A stretch of DNA of 46,871 nucleotides from Muribaculaceae bacterium (lineage in GTDB: Bacteria > Bacillota > Clostridia > Lachnospirales > Lachnospiraceae). Of the stretch, positions 33,421-41,445 are shown in pieces. Location: contig JAMPHJ010000001.1 of NCBI GenBank assembly GCA_023663465.1, positions 31,336 to 78,206 on the forward strand. Direction: 5' to 3'. The position numbers and the translations under genes were made by a program. A model generated the notes under the pieces. It saw nothing but the letters and a program-made list of their open reading frames with translations, was not told the DNA's origin and did no database searches. Positions within the stretch are counted from its first letter, which is position 1. Every line of letters starts with the position of its first letter.

Positions 33421-33463
33421 AAAGAGAGAGTATATAGCACAGTGGTGTTATTGCTCTCTCTTT
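33421..33463 (+). terminator. Terminator-like hairpin between the repeat RNA and the small ORF
   Basis: AAAGAGAGAG (33421-33430) pairs perfectly with CTCTCTCTTT (33454-33463), enclosing a 23-base loop. Only three Us end the right arm before AAATTTG, so termination may be partial. That is what type III toxin-antitoxin loci use to make far more RNA antitoxin than toxin mRNA. Confidence 0.6.
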
Positions 33464-33492
33464 AAATTTGATGGAGGATTACAAACGAGGTT

Positions 33493-33630
33493 ATGAAATT
33501 TACCAAAGAAGATGCGAGAAGAAGAATATTGAATTGTGCGAAGCTGTATCAGCAGAAACTTCTGAACAAGAAACTGATAATTATTTATCGTGAAAGACAG
33601 GATAAAAAAAGCGCTGATTACGACATTTGA
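33493..33630 (+). pseudogene. 45-codon ORF resembling the N-terminus of PBECR4 nucleases, probably truncated
   Basis: The ORF encodes 45 residues beginning MKFTKEDARRRILNCAKLY, continuing through QQKLLNKKLIIIYRE and ending at TGA 33628-33630. The pattern RIL.CAK.Y...LLNK.L..IYR is what I recall from the start of PBECR4 domains (phage Barnase-EndoU-ColicinE5/D-RelE-like nucleases), usually about 170 residues or more, so the catalytic part would be missing. No continuation is seen in the other frames, although an A7 run (33604-33610) is a frameshift hotspot. Possible ribosome binding sites are GGAGG (33473-33477, 15 bases away) and GAGG right before the ATG. A genuine small protein is the alternative. 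Confidence 0.45.
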
Positions 33631-33681
33631 CAAGATGATTTCTTTATGATAGGCTAACACTATATAGCATTCTATAAGAGA

Positions 33682-33717
33682 AAAGCCGGTATCCTAAGAT
33701 AAGAGGGCGGCTTTTTG
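33682..33717 (+). terminator. Intrinsic terminator before metG
   Basis: AAAGCCG (33682-33688) pairs with CGGCTTT (33708-33714), an inner TATC-CTAA-GATA stem is present, and the T-run covers 33712-33716. It ends the repeat-RNA unit 41 bases before metG. A TTGACA at 33627-33632 upstream of it has no good -10 box. I see no T-box in this leader. Confidence 0.75.
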
Positions 33718-33757
33718 TCTTATCTTTCAGATTCGGAAAGAAAGAGGAAGAAAAGTT

Positions 33758-35797
33758 ATGGACAAGAAAAAATATTATATCACGACAGCGATTGCCTATA
33801 CGTCGGGGAAACCGCATATCGGCAACAGTTACGAAATCGTATTGGCGGATAGTATCGCCCGGTTTAAGAGAAAAGACGGTTATGATGTGTTTTTCCAGAC
33901 AGGAACCGACGAACACGGGCAGAAAATCGAGTTAAAAGCGCAGGAAGCAGGCGTTACGCCCAAGGAATTTGTGGACAATGTGGCAGGGCAGATTCGCTCT
34001 ATCTGCGATGCGCTGAATACTTCCTATGATAAATTCATCCGCACGACGGACGATTATCATGAGAAACAGGTGCAGAAAATTTTTAAGAAACTCTATGAGC
34101 AGGGAGATATTTATAAAGGCGCGTATGAAGGGCTTTATTGTACGCCCTGCGAGTCTTTCTGGACGGAATCCCAGTTAGTGGACGGAAAATGTCCCGACTG
34201 CGGCAGGGAAGTCAGACCCGCCAAGGAAGAAGCCTATTTCTTCAAGATGAGCAAATATGCAGATAAGCTGATTGCGCATATTAATGAGCACCCCGAATTT
34301 ATCCAGCCGGTGTCCCGCAAGAATGAAATGATGAACAATTTCCTGCTGCCCGGTTTACAGGATTTGTGCGTATCCAGGACTTCTTTTAAATGGGGGATTC
34401 CGGTAGATTTTGACTCGAAACATGTGGTTTATGTATGGCTGGACGCACTGTCCAATTATATTACGGGTATCGGTTATGATGCAGAGGGAAACTGCACGGA
34501 GCAGTATGGGAAACTCTGGCCTGCGGATTTGCATCTGATTGGCAAAGATATCATTCGTTTCCACACGATTTACTGGCCTATCTTTCTGATGGCATTGGGG
34601 GAGCCGCTTCCGAAACAAATTTTCGGGCATCCCTGGCTGCTGCAGGGAGACGGCAAGATGAGCAAGTCCAAAGGAAATGTTATTTATGCGGAAGATTTGA
34701 TTGATTTCTTCGGGGTGGACGCGGTTCGCTATTTTGTGCTTCACGAGATGCCTTTTGAAAACGACGGTGTTATCACCTGGGATTTGATGGTGGAAAGACT
34801 CAATTCCGATCTTGCCAATACGCTTGGCAATTTAGTCAATAGAACCATTTCCATGAGCAATAAATATTTCGGCGGCGTGGTAGAGAATAAGAATACGCAG
34901 ACGGCGCCGGAAGCGGCGGATACCGATTTGTGGAACGTGCTGACGGACACCTATGCGAAAGTCTGTAAAAAAATGGACGATTTGCGGGTGGCGGATGCGA
35001 TAACGGAAATTTTTGTATTGTTCAAACGCTGCAATAAATACATTGACGAGACGATGCCCTGGGCGCTTGCCAAGGAAGAAGATAAGAAAGACAGGCTTGC
35101 AGCCGTTTTGTATAATTTGTTAAACGGGATTCTGGTGGGCGCGAGTCTGTTAGAGCCCTTTATGCCGGAAACCGCAGAAAAGATAGCGAAACAGATTCAG
35201 GCGCCGCTTGTGGATTTTGCAGTCTTAAAAGAATGTGCCGATAAGCAGGATACCCAGAAAGCTTCCAGCCTGTATCCGTCAGGAAATCAGGTAATCGAAA
35301 CGCCGGAAATTCTTTTTGCCCGCCGGGATTTAAAGGAAGTCATGGAAAGCGTGGAAGAAATGTTTGCCAAAAGAAATGCCGCAGAAGACGCTGCCAATGC
35401 CCAGACCGCTTCAGGTGAAGAGGCAGGGGAAGCAGAAGCAGAGGGAAACTTCATGGACATGGAAGCGAAAGAAATCATCACTTATGAGGATTTTGATAAA
35501 TGCCAGTTCCAGGTCGGTGAAATTCTGGAATGCACAGAAGTACCGAAATCCAGGAAACTGCTTTGTTTCAAAGTGCGCGTCGGTTCCAGCGTCAGACAGA
35601 TTTTATCGGGCATCAAGCAGTACTACAAAGCAGAGGAAATGGTCGGGAAAAAGGTCATGGTACTTGTCAATTTACAGCCGCGGGAAATCGCCGGCATGAA
35701 GTCGGAAGGAATGCTGCTCTGCGCCGAAGATGCGGACGGTAATCTGGCGCTGATGACGCCAGAGCGGGAGATGCCCGCAGGCGCTGAAATCTGTTAG
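33758..35797 (+). CDS. metG: Methionyl-tRNA synthetase with C-terminal tRNA-binding domain
   Basis: This 679-residue class I synthetase has the HIGH-type motif KPHIGNSYE (about residues 18-26), a CxxC zinc knuckle (CTPC...CPDC, about 127-147), the KMSKS loop GKMSKSKGN, a helical anticodon-binding domain, and a C-terminal EMAP/Trbp111-like domain (about 575-679) with FDKCQFQVGEILECTEVP and LVNLQPREIAGMKSEGM. It charges tRNA-Met. AAAGAGGAAG precedes ATG 33758. The alpha/beta hydrolase gene follows after 19 bases. Confidence 0.97.
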   Translation: MDKKKYYITTAIAYTSGKPHIGNSYEIVLADSIARFKRKDGYDVFFQTGTDEHGQKIELKAQEAGVTPKEFVDNVAGQIRSICDALNTSYDKFIRTTDDYHEKQVQKIFKKLYEQGDIYKGAYEGLYCTPCESFWTESQLVDGKCPDCGREVRPAKEEAYFFKMSKYADKLIAHINEHPEFIQPVSRKNEMMNNFLLPGLQDLCVSRTSFKWGIPVDFDSKHVVYVWLDALSNYITGIGYDAEGNCTEQYGKLWPADLHLIGKDIIRFHTIYWPIFLMALGEPLPKQIFGHPWLLQGDGKMSKSKGNVIYAEDLIDFFGVDAVRYFVLHEMPFENDGVITWDLMVERLNSDLANTLGNLVNRTISMSNKYFGGVVENKNTQTAPEAADTDLWNVLTDTYAKVCKKMDDLRVADAITEIFVLFKRCNKYIDETMPWALAKEEDKKDRLAAVLYNLLNGILVGASLLEPFMPETAEKIAKQIQAPLVDFAVLKECADKQDTQKASSLYPSGNQVIETPEILFARRDLKEVMESVEEMFAKRNAAEDAANAQTASGEEAGEAEAEGNFMDMEAKEIITYEDFDKCQFQVGEILECTEVPKSRKLLCFKVRVGSSVRQILSGIKQYYKAEEMVGKKVMVLVNLQPREIAGMKSEGMLLCAEDADGNLALMTPEREMPAGAEIC

Positions 35798-35816
35798 GGA
35801 TAAAGAGGGAAAGCTT

Positions 35817-36749
35817 ATGGTACGCAAAGAAGAATTTTATTTTGATTCAAGAGACCGGGAAAATAAAATACATGCGATAAAGTGGATACCGGATGTGGAA
35901 AAACCGGTATGCATTTTCCAGATTATTCACGGAATGGCGGAATATATCGATAGATATGATGAATTTGCCAGATTTTTAGCAGAAAAAGGGATTCTGGTAG
36001 TGGGGGAAGACCATCTCGGACATGGGAAATCCGTGCCAAAAGGCGCGCCTTACGGCTACTTTTGCGAACAGGACGCCGCCAATGTACTCGTCAGGGATGT
36101 GCACCGTCTGAAAAAAATCATGCAGGAGCAGTATCCGGGCGTTTTGTATCTGATTCTCGGACACAGCATGGGTTCTTTTATTCTGAGAAATTATCTTTTC
36201 CGCTATGGGAGCGGCATTAACGGGGCAGTCATCGTGGGGACCGGTATGCAGCCAAAAGGCACGGTTCTGGCGGCAAAAACGGTTACGGCTGTCCAGAAAC
36301 TTTTCTGCGGAGGTAAGCATGTCGGGAAGTTTATAGATAAACTGGCTTTTGGGAATTATAATCAGAAATTTAAACCGGCTAGAACGGCGTTTGACTGGCT
36401 TTCCAGGGAAGAGACCAATGTAGATAACTATATTGCCGACCCGCTCTGCGGTTTTGTGTTTACGTTAAACGGATTTGCGGCATTGTTCCAGCTGATTTAT
36501 AACCTGCACGATAAGAAGAACGTAGAAAGTATGCCAAAGGAGCTTCCGATTATGATGATTGCCGGAGCCGACGACCCGGTAGGGGATTACGGCAAGGGCG
36601 TGGAAAAAGTTTACCAATCCTATCTGGACTGCGGGATGCAGAATGTTCAGATGAAGCTGTATGAGAAGGATAGGCATGAATTGCTGAATGAGGCGGATAA
36701 AGAGCGGGTGTATGAGGATGTTTACCGGTGGATTCTGCAGAGAGTCTGA
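35817..36749 (+). CDS. Alpha/beta hydrolase (lysophospholipase/monoacylglycerol lipase type)
   Basis: This 310-residue serine hydrolase of the Hydrolase_4 family has the oxyanion region QIIHGMAEYIDRY, GEDHLGHGKS, the nucleophile elbow LGHSMGSF, a catalytic Asp in MIAGADDPVGDYGKGV and His in YEKDRHELLNE. There is no signal peptide, so it acts in the cytoplasm, probably on lipid esters. It follows metG closely and precedes the DUF1002 gene by 23 bases, so the three may share a transcript. The true substrate is unknown. Confidence 0.9.
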   Translation: MVRKEEFYFDSRDRENKIHAIKWIPDVEKPVCIFQIIHGMAEYIDRYDEFARFLAEKGILVVGEDHLGHGKSVPKGAPYGYFCEQDAANVLVRDVHRLKKIMQEQYPGVLYLILGHSMGSFILRNYLFRYGSGINGAVIVGTGMQPKGTVLAAKTVTAVQKLFCGGKHVGKFIDKLAFGNYNQKFKPARTAFDWLSREETNVDNYIADPLCGFVFTLNGFAALFQLIYNLHDKKNVESMPKELPIMMIAGADDPVGDYGKGVEKVYQSYLDCGMQNVQMKLYEKDRHELLNEADKERVYEDVYRWILQRV

Positions 36750-36772
36750 TGCAGGTGAAGGGAGTCTGAATC

Positions 36773-37705
36773 ATGATGAAAAAAATAGTAGGGATTTTTG
36801 CCGTGCTGCTGATGTTTGGTTTGTACGGCAGTACCGCGTTTGCTGCGGATACGAAAGATACGGTAGTCGTATTGGGAGCGGATTTATCTGCGGAGCAGCG
36901 TGCGACAGTGCTTAACTTAATGGGACTGACGGAAGAAGGGCTGGCGGACTGTACGGTGCTTTATATTACGAATGAAACGGAGCATGAATATTTAGACGCC
37001 TATTTGAGCGCTTCGGTGATAGGGAGCAGGTCATTGTCCAGTGTGAAACTGACGAAAGCGTCAGAGGGCAGCGGCATCGTCGTGACAACCCAGAATATTA
37101 ATTACTGTACCACGGGAATGTACCGCAATGCACTGATGACGGCAGGAATGAAAGATACAGAAGTGCTGGTGGTGGCGCCGACGCCGATTTCGGGAACGGC
37201 GGGACTTATCGGGGCGTTGAAGGCATATGAAGTGATTTCCGCAGCGCCGGTATCGGACAACGTGCTGGATACGGCGTTAGACGAGCTGATTACGACGGGA
37301 GAACTGGCGGACAGCATTCAGGGCGACGTCAGCCCGGAAGAAGTGGAAGCTTTGATGGCGTGGCTGAAAGGTAAGATTGCAAGCGGCGAGCTGGATACCG
37401 GGGATGAAGAAAGCGTGAGGAAGATTCTGGAAGAAGGGGCGCAGAGCTTCGGCGTCACACTGACAGAGGAAGAAAAACAACAGATTATCGCATTGCTGAA
37501 AAAACTGGATTCCCTCGGACTGGACGCGGATTATCTGATAGAACAGGCACAGAAACTCTATGAGAAATATGGACTCGACCTGGTGGAAAATGCAAATGAG
37601 GCGATTAACGAGGCGGTAGGAAACGCCGTGACGACTGCGGTAAAAAACTTTTTCCAGAATATCAAGAATTCCGTCGTAGACTTTTTCAAAAATTTATTTT
37701 CCTAA
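36773..37705 (+). CDS. Secreted DUF1002 protein
   Basis: This 310-residue protein starts with a signal peptide (MMKKIVGIFAVLLMFGLYGSTAFAA split at AFA-A) and matches DUF1002, a family of exported Firmicute proteins. Conserved parts are VVLGADLSAEQRATVLNLMG, YITNETEHEYLDAYL, IGSRSLSSVKL and TAGMKDTEVLVVAPTPISGTAGLIGA split in the middle by VLVVA. The C-terminus is helical and acidic, ending in an amphipathic NFFQNIKNSVVDFFKNLFS. GGGAG lies before ATG 36773 (ATG 36776 also possible). No function is established for the family. A strong terminator follows. Confidence 0.87.
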   Translation: MMKKIVGIFAVLLMFGLYGSTAFAADTKDTVVVLGADLSAEQRATVLNLMGLTEEGLADCTVLYITNETEHEYLDAYLSASVIGSRSLSSVKLTKASEGSGIVVTTQNINYCTTGMYRNALMTAGMKDTEVLVVAPTPISGTAGLIGALKAYEVISAAPVSDNVLDTALDELITTGELADSIQGDVSPEEVEALMAWLKGKIASGELDTGDEESVRKILEEGAQSFGVTLTEEEKQQIIALLKKLDSLGLDADYLIEQAQKLYEKYGLDLVENANEAINEAVGNAVTTAVKNFFQNIKNSVVDFFKNLFS

Positions 37706-37709
37706 GGGG

Positions 37710-37739
37710 CATTCCGGTGAAAAGCCGGAATGTTTTTTT
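37710..37739 (+). terminator. Intrinsic terminator after the DUF1002 gene
   Basis: CATTCCGG (37710-37717) and CCGGAATG (37725-37732) form a perfect 8-bp stem with a 7-base loop, followed by seven Ts. It ends the metG-hydrolase-DUF1002 unit. Confidence 0.92.
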
Positions 37740-37833
37740 CCCGTTCTGCTTATACTAAGACAAGAACAGGTTGAAAATCAGAGATTTTTAACTATGGACT
37801 GGTGTAAAAAATTGTGCAGAAAAGAGGGAAATT

Positions 37834-38817
37834 ATGAAAATTGCATTTTTTAGTACAAAGCCTTATGATAAGATATGGTTTGAACCTATGGGAAAGGATT
37901 ATGGATTTACCATCCGTTTTTTTGAAGTGCCTTTTAGTGAGGAAACGATTTACCTTGCGAAAGATTATGATGCGATATGCGTCTTTGTGAACGACTATAT
38001 TACGGCGGATATGATTGACAAGCTTTATGAGATGAAGGTAAAGGCGATTCTATTGCGAAGCGCGGGATTTAATCATGTGGATGTGAAGGCGGCGGAAGAT
38101 AAAATATTAGTGCTGCGGGTGCCCAGCTATTCGCCGGAAGCGGTAGCCGAATTTGCAATCGGCATGGTTTTGACCGTCAACAGACGTATTCATAAAGCCT
38201 ATAATAGGACAAGGGACTTCAATATGAGTCTGAACGGTCTGATGGGCGTGGATTTATATCATAAGACGGCCGGAATCATCGGAACCGGTAAAATCGGACA
38301 GGCAATGATTAGAATCTGTAACGGGTTTGGAATGCAGGTACTGGCATACGACCCGTACCCAAATCCGAAACTGGAAGCGGACTATGTGGAGCCAGAGGAA
38401 TTATTTGAGAAATCAGACGTTATCTCATTGCATTGCCCGCTTACGTCTGGAACGAGACACATCATCAATCGGGAGTCCATTGGGCGGATGAAGGACGGCG
38501 TCTATCTGGTCAATACTTCCAGAGGAAGCCTTATCGATACCGATGCACTGATAGAAGGTCTGGTACAGGGGAAATTCGGCGGAGTGGGTCTGGATGTTTA
38601 TGAAGAAGAAGAAGGGATTTTTTATGAGGATAAATCCAATGAGATTATGCAGGATGAAAATCTGGCGAGACTTATGACATTTCCGAATGTGCTGATTACT
38701 TCCCATATGGGATTTTTTACGAAAGAAGCCATGCAGGCGATTGCCATAGAGACCCTGGAAAATGCTTATGCATTAGAAAATGGACTACCGCTTGTAAATC
38801 GAACGGAAATACGTTAA
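37834..38817 (+). CDS. D-isomer-specific 2-hydroxyacid dehydrogenase (D-lactate dehydrogenase-like)
   Basis: This 327-residue NAD-dependent enzyme has the catalytic Arg in LLRSAGFNHVD, the NAD-binding GTGKIGQAM, the signature VYLVNTSRGSLIDTDAL, a catalytic Glu in LDVYEEEEG and His in SHMGFFTKEA. The LDVYEEE and FFTKEA pattern is that of D-lactate dehydrogenases that reduce pyruvate during fermentation. AGAGGGAAA precedes ATG 37834. It stands alone between a terminator and a GNAT gene. Confidence 0.9.
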   Translation: MKIAFFSTKPYDKIWFEPMGKDYGFTIRFFEVPFSEETIYLAKDYDAICVFVNDYITADMIDKLYEMKVKAILLRSAGFNHVDVKAAEDKILVLRVPSYSPEAVAEFAIGMVLTVNRRIHKAYNRTRDFNMSLNGLMGVDLYHKTAGIIGTGKIGQAMIRICNGFGMQVLAYDPYPNPKLEADYVEPEELFEKSDVISLHCPLTSGTRHIINRESIGRMKDGVYLVNTSRGSLIDTDALIEGLVQGKFGGVGLDVYEEEEGIFYEDKSNEIMQDENLARLMTFPNVLITSHMGFFTKEAMQAIAIETLENAYALENGLPLVNRTEIR

Positions 38818-38900
38818 AATAGAAATAGAGGCTTTTAGACACAGGATTTAAGATGGGACACTGTTTAGACATAAGGCAGCGGGAAAATGGGGGAATGGAA

Positions 38901-39374
38901 ATGCCGAAGTCTTTTTACCAAATCAGGAGCGCCTATCAGGACGAATGGGACGACGCAATGGCATTGGCATGGAAAACTTTTTTACAGTTTGAAGCGGACG
39001 ACTATACCATGGAAGGTGTCAGGAATTTTGAAGATTTTATTACGGATACGGCGTTGCACAGGATGTTTATCATGGGCGCTTATCAGATGTTTGTAGCGTT
39101 GGATGATAAACGGATTGTAGGAATGATAACATTGCGCAGCTGTTCGCATATATCCCTGCTTTTCGTGGATGGGAAGTATCACAGGCAGGGAATCGGAAGC
39201 GCCCTGATTGAGTATCTGAGGGAATACTTGTTATCGGAGACCAATGTGAATAAAGTGACGGTAAACGCCGCTCCTTATGGCGTCGGCTTTTACCATAAGA
39301 TAGGGTTTAAGGATATCAGCCGCGAAGAAGAAAAAGACGGAATCAAATACACCCCGATGGAATTTGTGTTATAG
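38901..39374 (+). CDS. GNAT-family N-acetyltransferase
   Basis: This 157-residue protein has the GNAT fold with ISLLFVDGKYHRQGIGSALIEYL, where RQGIGSA is the acetyl-CoA pyrophosphate loop, and the closing VNAAPYGVGFYHKIGF. ATG 38901 lies 6 bases after GGGGGA; ATG 38895 is in frame but adjacent to that site. The acceptor is unknown. The HD-GYP gene starts 19 bases downstream. Confidence 0.9.
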   Translation: MPKSFYQIRSAYQDEWDDAMALAWKTFLQFEADDYTMEGVRNFEDFITDTALHRMFIMGAYQMFVALDDKRIVGMITLRSCSHISLLFVDGKYHRQGIGSALIEYLREYLLSETNVNKVTVNAAPYGVGFYHKIGFKDISREEEKDGIKYTPMEFVL

Positions 39375-39393
39375 AAAGGCATGGGAGATTAGT

Positions 39394-40650
39394 ATGGAAT
39401 ATATTAAGAGCAAAGATATTTTTATATTGATGAGAGAGACTCTGAGGCTGATTCATCCAAGATTGATGGATCACGGTTCCCGTGTGGCGTATATGGTTTA
39501 TAAGATGTTGGAGGATAAAGGCGGTTATGAAGAGTTTGAGCTGGCGGATATCGTTATGGTGGCGACACTTCATGATATCGGTGCGTATAAGACGGAAGCC
39601 GGAGCGTTAAACGATATGCTGCGGTATGAGTCCAGAGACAGCCGGGCGCATACAATCTATGGATATCTGTTTTTTAAGTATTTATCACCGGTAGAAGATT
39701 TGGCGAAAGTGATTATGTACCATCATACGGATTATGAACAGCTCAGGAAAGTGGAGTATGCTTATAAAGATTTGGCGGCATATATCAATATTGCGGAGCG
39801 GATGGATATCTACCATACGGCGATGGGCAGCCAGTTCAATATGCAGATGTTCCATAAACAGGCGGGCATCAAACTGTCTGACGAGGGATTGGAGCTGTTT
39901 TATCAGACAGCGAAGAAGCACGATATTTTTACGAAGTTAAAGACCGGAGAATATAAAGAGGAATTGGAAAGTATCATAGACTATATGATATTTTCCAATG
40001 AAGATAAAAAGAAGTTTCTGGAAATGCTTATGTACTGCACCGGTTTCCGTAACGAATCGCTTGTTGTCGATACCATGACATCGGTGTGCATCTGCGATGA
40101 GCTGGCGGAGCGGCTGATGCTGACCGGGGACGAAAGAGAAAAACTGTATTACGGCGCACTGCTTCATGACCTTGGGATGCTGGCGATTCCAAAGGAAATC
40201 GTGGAAGCCCCCAGAGTATTAAACTCAGAGGAAATCAAGATGCTGAGAAAACATGTGGCAGTGACGGAAAAAGTTCTGGGCAACCGGATGAGAGACGATA
40301 TCGTGGCGATTGCGGCGGGACATCATGAGCGCGGCGATGGCAGCGGTTATCCCAAGAAATTAAAGAATTATCAGATGACTCAGGAACAGAGAATCCTGCA
40401 GGTGGCGGATGCCGTTACAGGTATGACGAATAAAAGAAGCTACAGGGACGCTTTACCGAAAGAGAAAGTCATCAGTATCCTGGAGGAGGAATCTGCCAAG
40501 GGTCGTCTGAATAAACAGGTGGTCAGTATCTTTATTACATATTATGACACGATTATGCAGAGCGTGCAGACGGAATCCGCAGAAATCATGAAAATGTACC
40601 AGACTTTAAATTCTCAGTATGAGCAGGTAAGCAAGCGGTTCAGGATATAA
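39394..40650 (+). CDS. Tandem HD / HD-GYP phosphohydrolase, probable cyclic di-GMP phosphodiesterase
   Basis: This 418-residue protein has two HD domains. The N-terminal one (about 20-170) keeps HGSRVAYMV, LHDIGAYK and MYHHTDYE. The C-terminal one (about 215-390) has LLHDLGMLAIPKEI, HHERGDGSGYPKKL and ADAVTGMTNKRSYRDA. HD and GYP motifs are intact, so hydrolysis of cyclic di-GMP is likely. The start ATG 39394, after GGGAGA, avoids an overlap with the GNAT gene. No receiver or membrane domain is attached. The window also has two GGDEF enzymes, one (41438) close downstream. Confidence 0.9.
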   Translation: MEYIKSKDIFILMRETLRLIHPRLMDHGSRVAYMVYKMLEDKGGYEEFELADIVMVATLHDIGAYKTEAGALNDMLRYESRDSRAHTIYGYLFFKYLSPVEDLAKVIMYHHTDYEQLRKVEYAYKDLAAYINIAERMDIYHTAMGSQFNMQMFHKQAGIKLSDEGLELFYQTAKKHDIFTKLKTGEYKEELESIIDYMIFSNEDKKKFLEMLMYCTGFRNESLVVDTMTSVCICDELAERLMLTGDEREKLYYGALLHDLGMLAIPKEIVEAPRVLNSEEIKMLRKHVAVTEKVLGNRMRDDIVAIAAGHHERGDGSGYPKKLKNYQMTQEQRILQVADAVTGMTNKRSYRDALPKEKVISILEEESAKGRLNKQVVSIFITYYDTIMQSVQTESAEIMKMYQTLNSQYEQVSKRFRI

Positions 40651-40729
40651 AAACCCGCAAAAAATCTTTATTTGAAAAAAATTTATGAAAGTTTGTCAAT
40701 TTATGTAGCTTTTTTCATGCAGTATGCAG

Positions 40730-40735
40730 TATAAT
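40730..40735 (+). promoter_or_regulatory. -10 box before the YesL-like gene
   Basis: A consensus TATAAT is present 27 bases before the start codon, preceded by a repeated GCAGTAT. A -35 box at the right distance is weak (AGCTTT region), so an activator may be needed. Confidence 0.35.
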
Positions 40736-40761
40736 AGAGTTAGACTGGAGAAAGGATTCCT

Positions 40762-41445
40762 ATGGATAAAATTTTTTCATTGGACAGTCCGGTTATGCGT
40801 TTCCTGGGCAGAATGTCGGACTTATTGATTTTGAACTTTTTAGTAATGGTCTGTTGTATTCCGGTTATTACGGCAGGCGCTGCTTTTACGGGAATGTATT
40901 ATGTGCTTATGAAGACGGTGCGGGGAGAAGAAGGGTATCTGGTATCGGGATTTTTCAAATCTTTTAAACAGAATTTTAAACAGGCTACGGCGTTGTGGCT
41001 GTTGATACTTCTTTTTATAGTGGTATGCGTCGGGGATATCTTGGTTTTCAAATATTCCACATTAGAGTTTCCGCAGTTTTTGCAGGTCACTATGATAGCG
41101 GTGGCGATTCTGGTGGCTATGGTAGCGGTATATATATTTCCGGTTTTGGCGAGGTTTGATAATACGACAAAGAATACAATCAGAAATGCATTTTTTATGT
41201 CAATTATGAACCTGCCAAAGACGATTCTGATCGTTTTATTGTTGTGTTCGCCGGTAGTTGTGGCGATGCTTTCACCATATCTGGGAGCTTTTGTGTTTAT
41301 GTTTGGTATCTCGTTGCCGGCATATGCCTCAGCATATTTTTTTAGTGGAATTTTCAAACGATTTGAGCCAGAAGAAGAGGTTGAGGCGTCGGATTATGAA
41401 TTTTCCATAAACACAGACGAGGGAAATGAGGAAAAGAATGAATAA
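40762..41445 (+). CDS. YesL-like DUF624 membrane protein
   Basis: This 227-residue protein has the N-terminal FLGRMSDLLILNFLVMVCCIPVITAGAA signature (here cut at CCIPV) and TMs near residues 20-45, 75-95, 105-125 and 155-195. DUF624 proteins such as YesL are found with sugar importers and YesM/YesN-type systems but have no proven activity. AGAAAGGA precedes ATG 40762. The start of the GGDEF gene lies inside its end by 8 bases, so they are coupled. The charged tail (200-227) is rich in Glu. Confidence 0.88.
   Translation: MDKIFSLDSPVMRFLGRMSDLLILNFLVMVCCIPVITAGAAFTGMYYVLMKTVRGEEGYLVSGFFKSFKQNFKQATALWLLILLFIVVCVGDILVFKYSTLEFPQFLQVTMIAVAILVAMVAVYIFPVLARFDNTTKNTIRNAFFMSIMNLPKTILIVLLLCSPVVVAMLSPYLGAFVFMFGISLPAYASAYFFSGIFKRFEPEEEVEASDYEFSINTDEGNEEKNE

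Larger units (their letters stand above)
33270..33463 (+). ncRNA. Structured repeat RNA with 51-nt units, type III antitoxin-like
   Basis: The predicted transcript has a leader hairpin and then 2.5 units of exactly 51 nt starting at 33290, 33341 and 33392. The shared core AACACT(T/A)AAA is at the same offset in all three. Units 1 and 2 share CGTTGGC(G/A)GACAACACTAAAA, holding a small hairpin GTTG-(GCRGA)-CAAC. At unit offsets 33-38 and 45-50, unit 0 has GTCAAT...ATTGAC and unit 1 has ACCAGC...GTTGGT: most paired positions have changed, yet all six pairs are kept. This compensatory change argues for a selected RNA structure. Unit 2 is cut short at offset 29 by a terminator-like hairpin. No ORF fits. 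ToxI/CptI antitoxin RNAs are similar in layout. Confidence 0.65.

Noticed and set aside
33471..33593. Alternative 40-codon ORF starting at ATG 33471 in another frame
   Set aside because: It overlaps the GGAGG site, has no family-like pattern and is shorter than the frame with PBECR4-like similarity.
33493..33630. ToxN/AbiQ, CptN or TenpN toxin
   Set aside because: The ORF is too short and its pattern does not resemble the ToxN N-terminus as I know it; PBECR4 similarity is better.
33631..33757. T-box or SAM riboswitch in the metG leader
   Set aside because: No AGGGTGGNACCGCG-like T-box sequence or specifier structure and no SAM-I core were seen; only a plain terminator is present.
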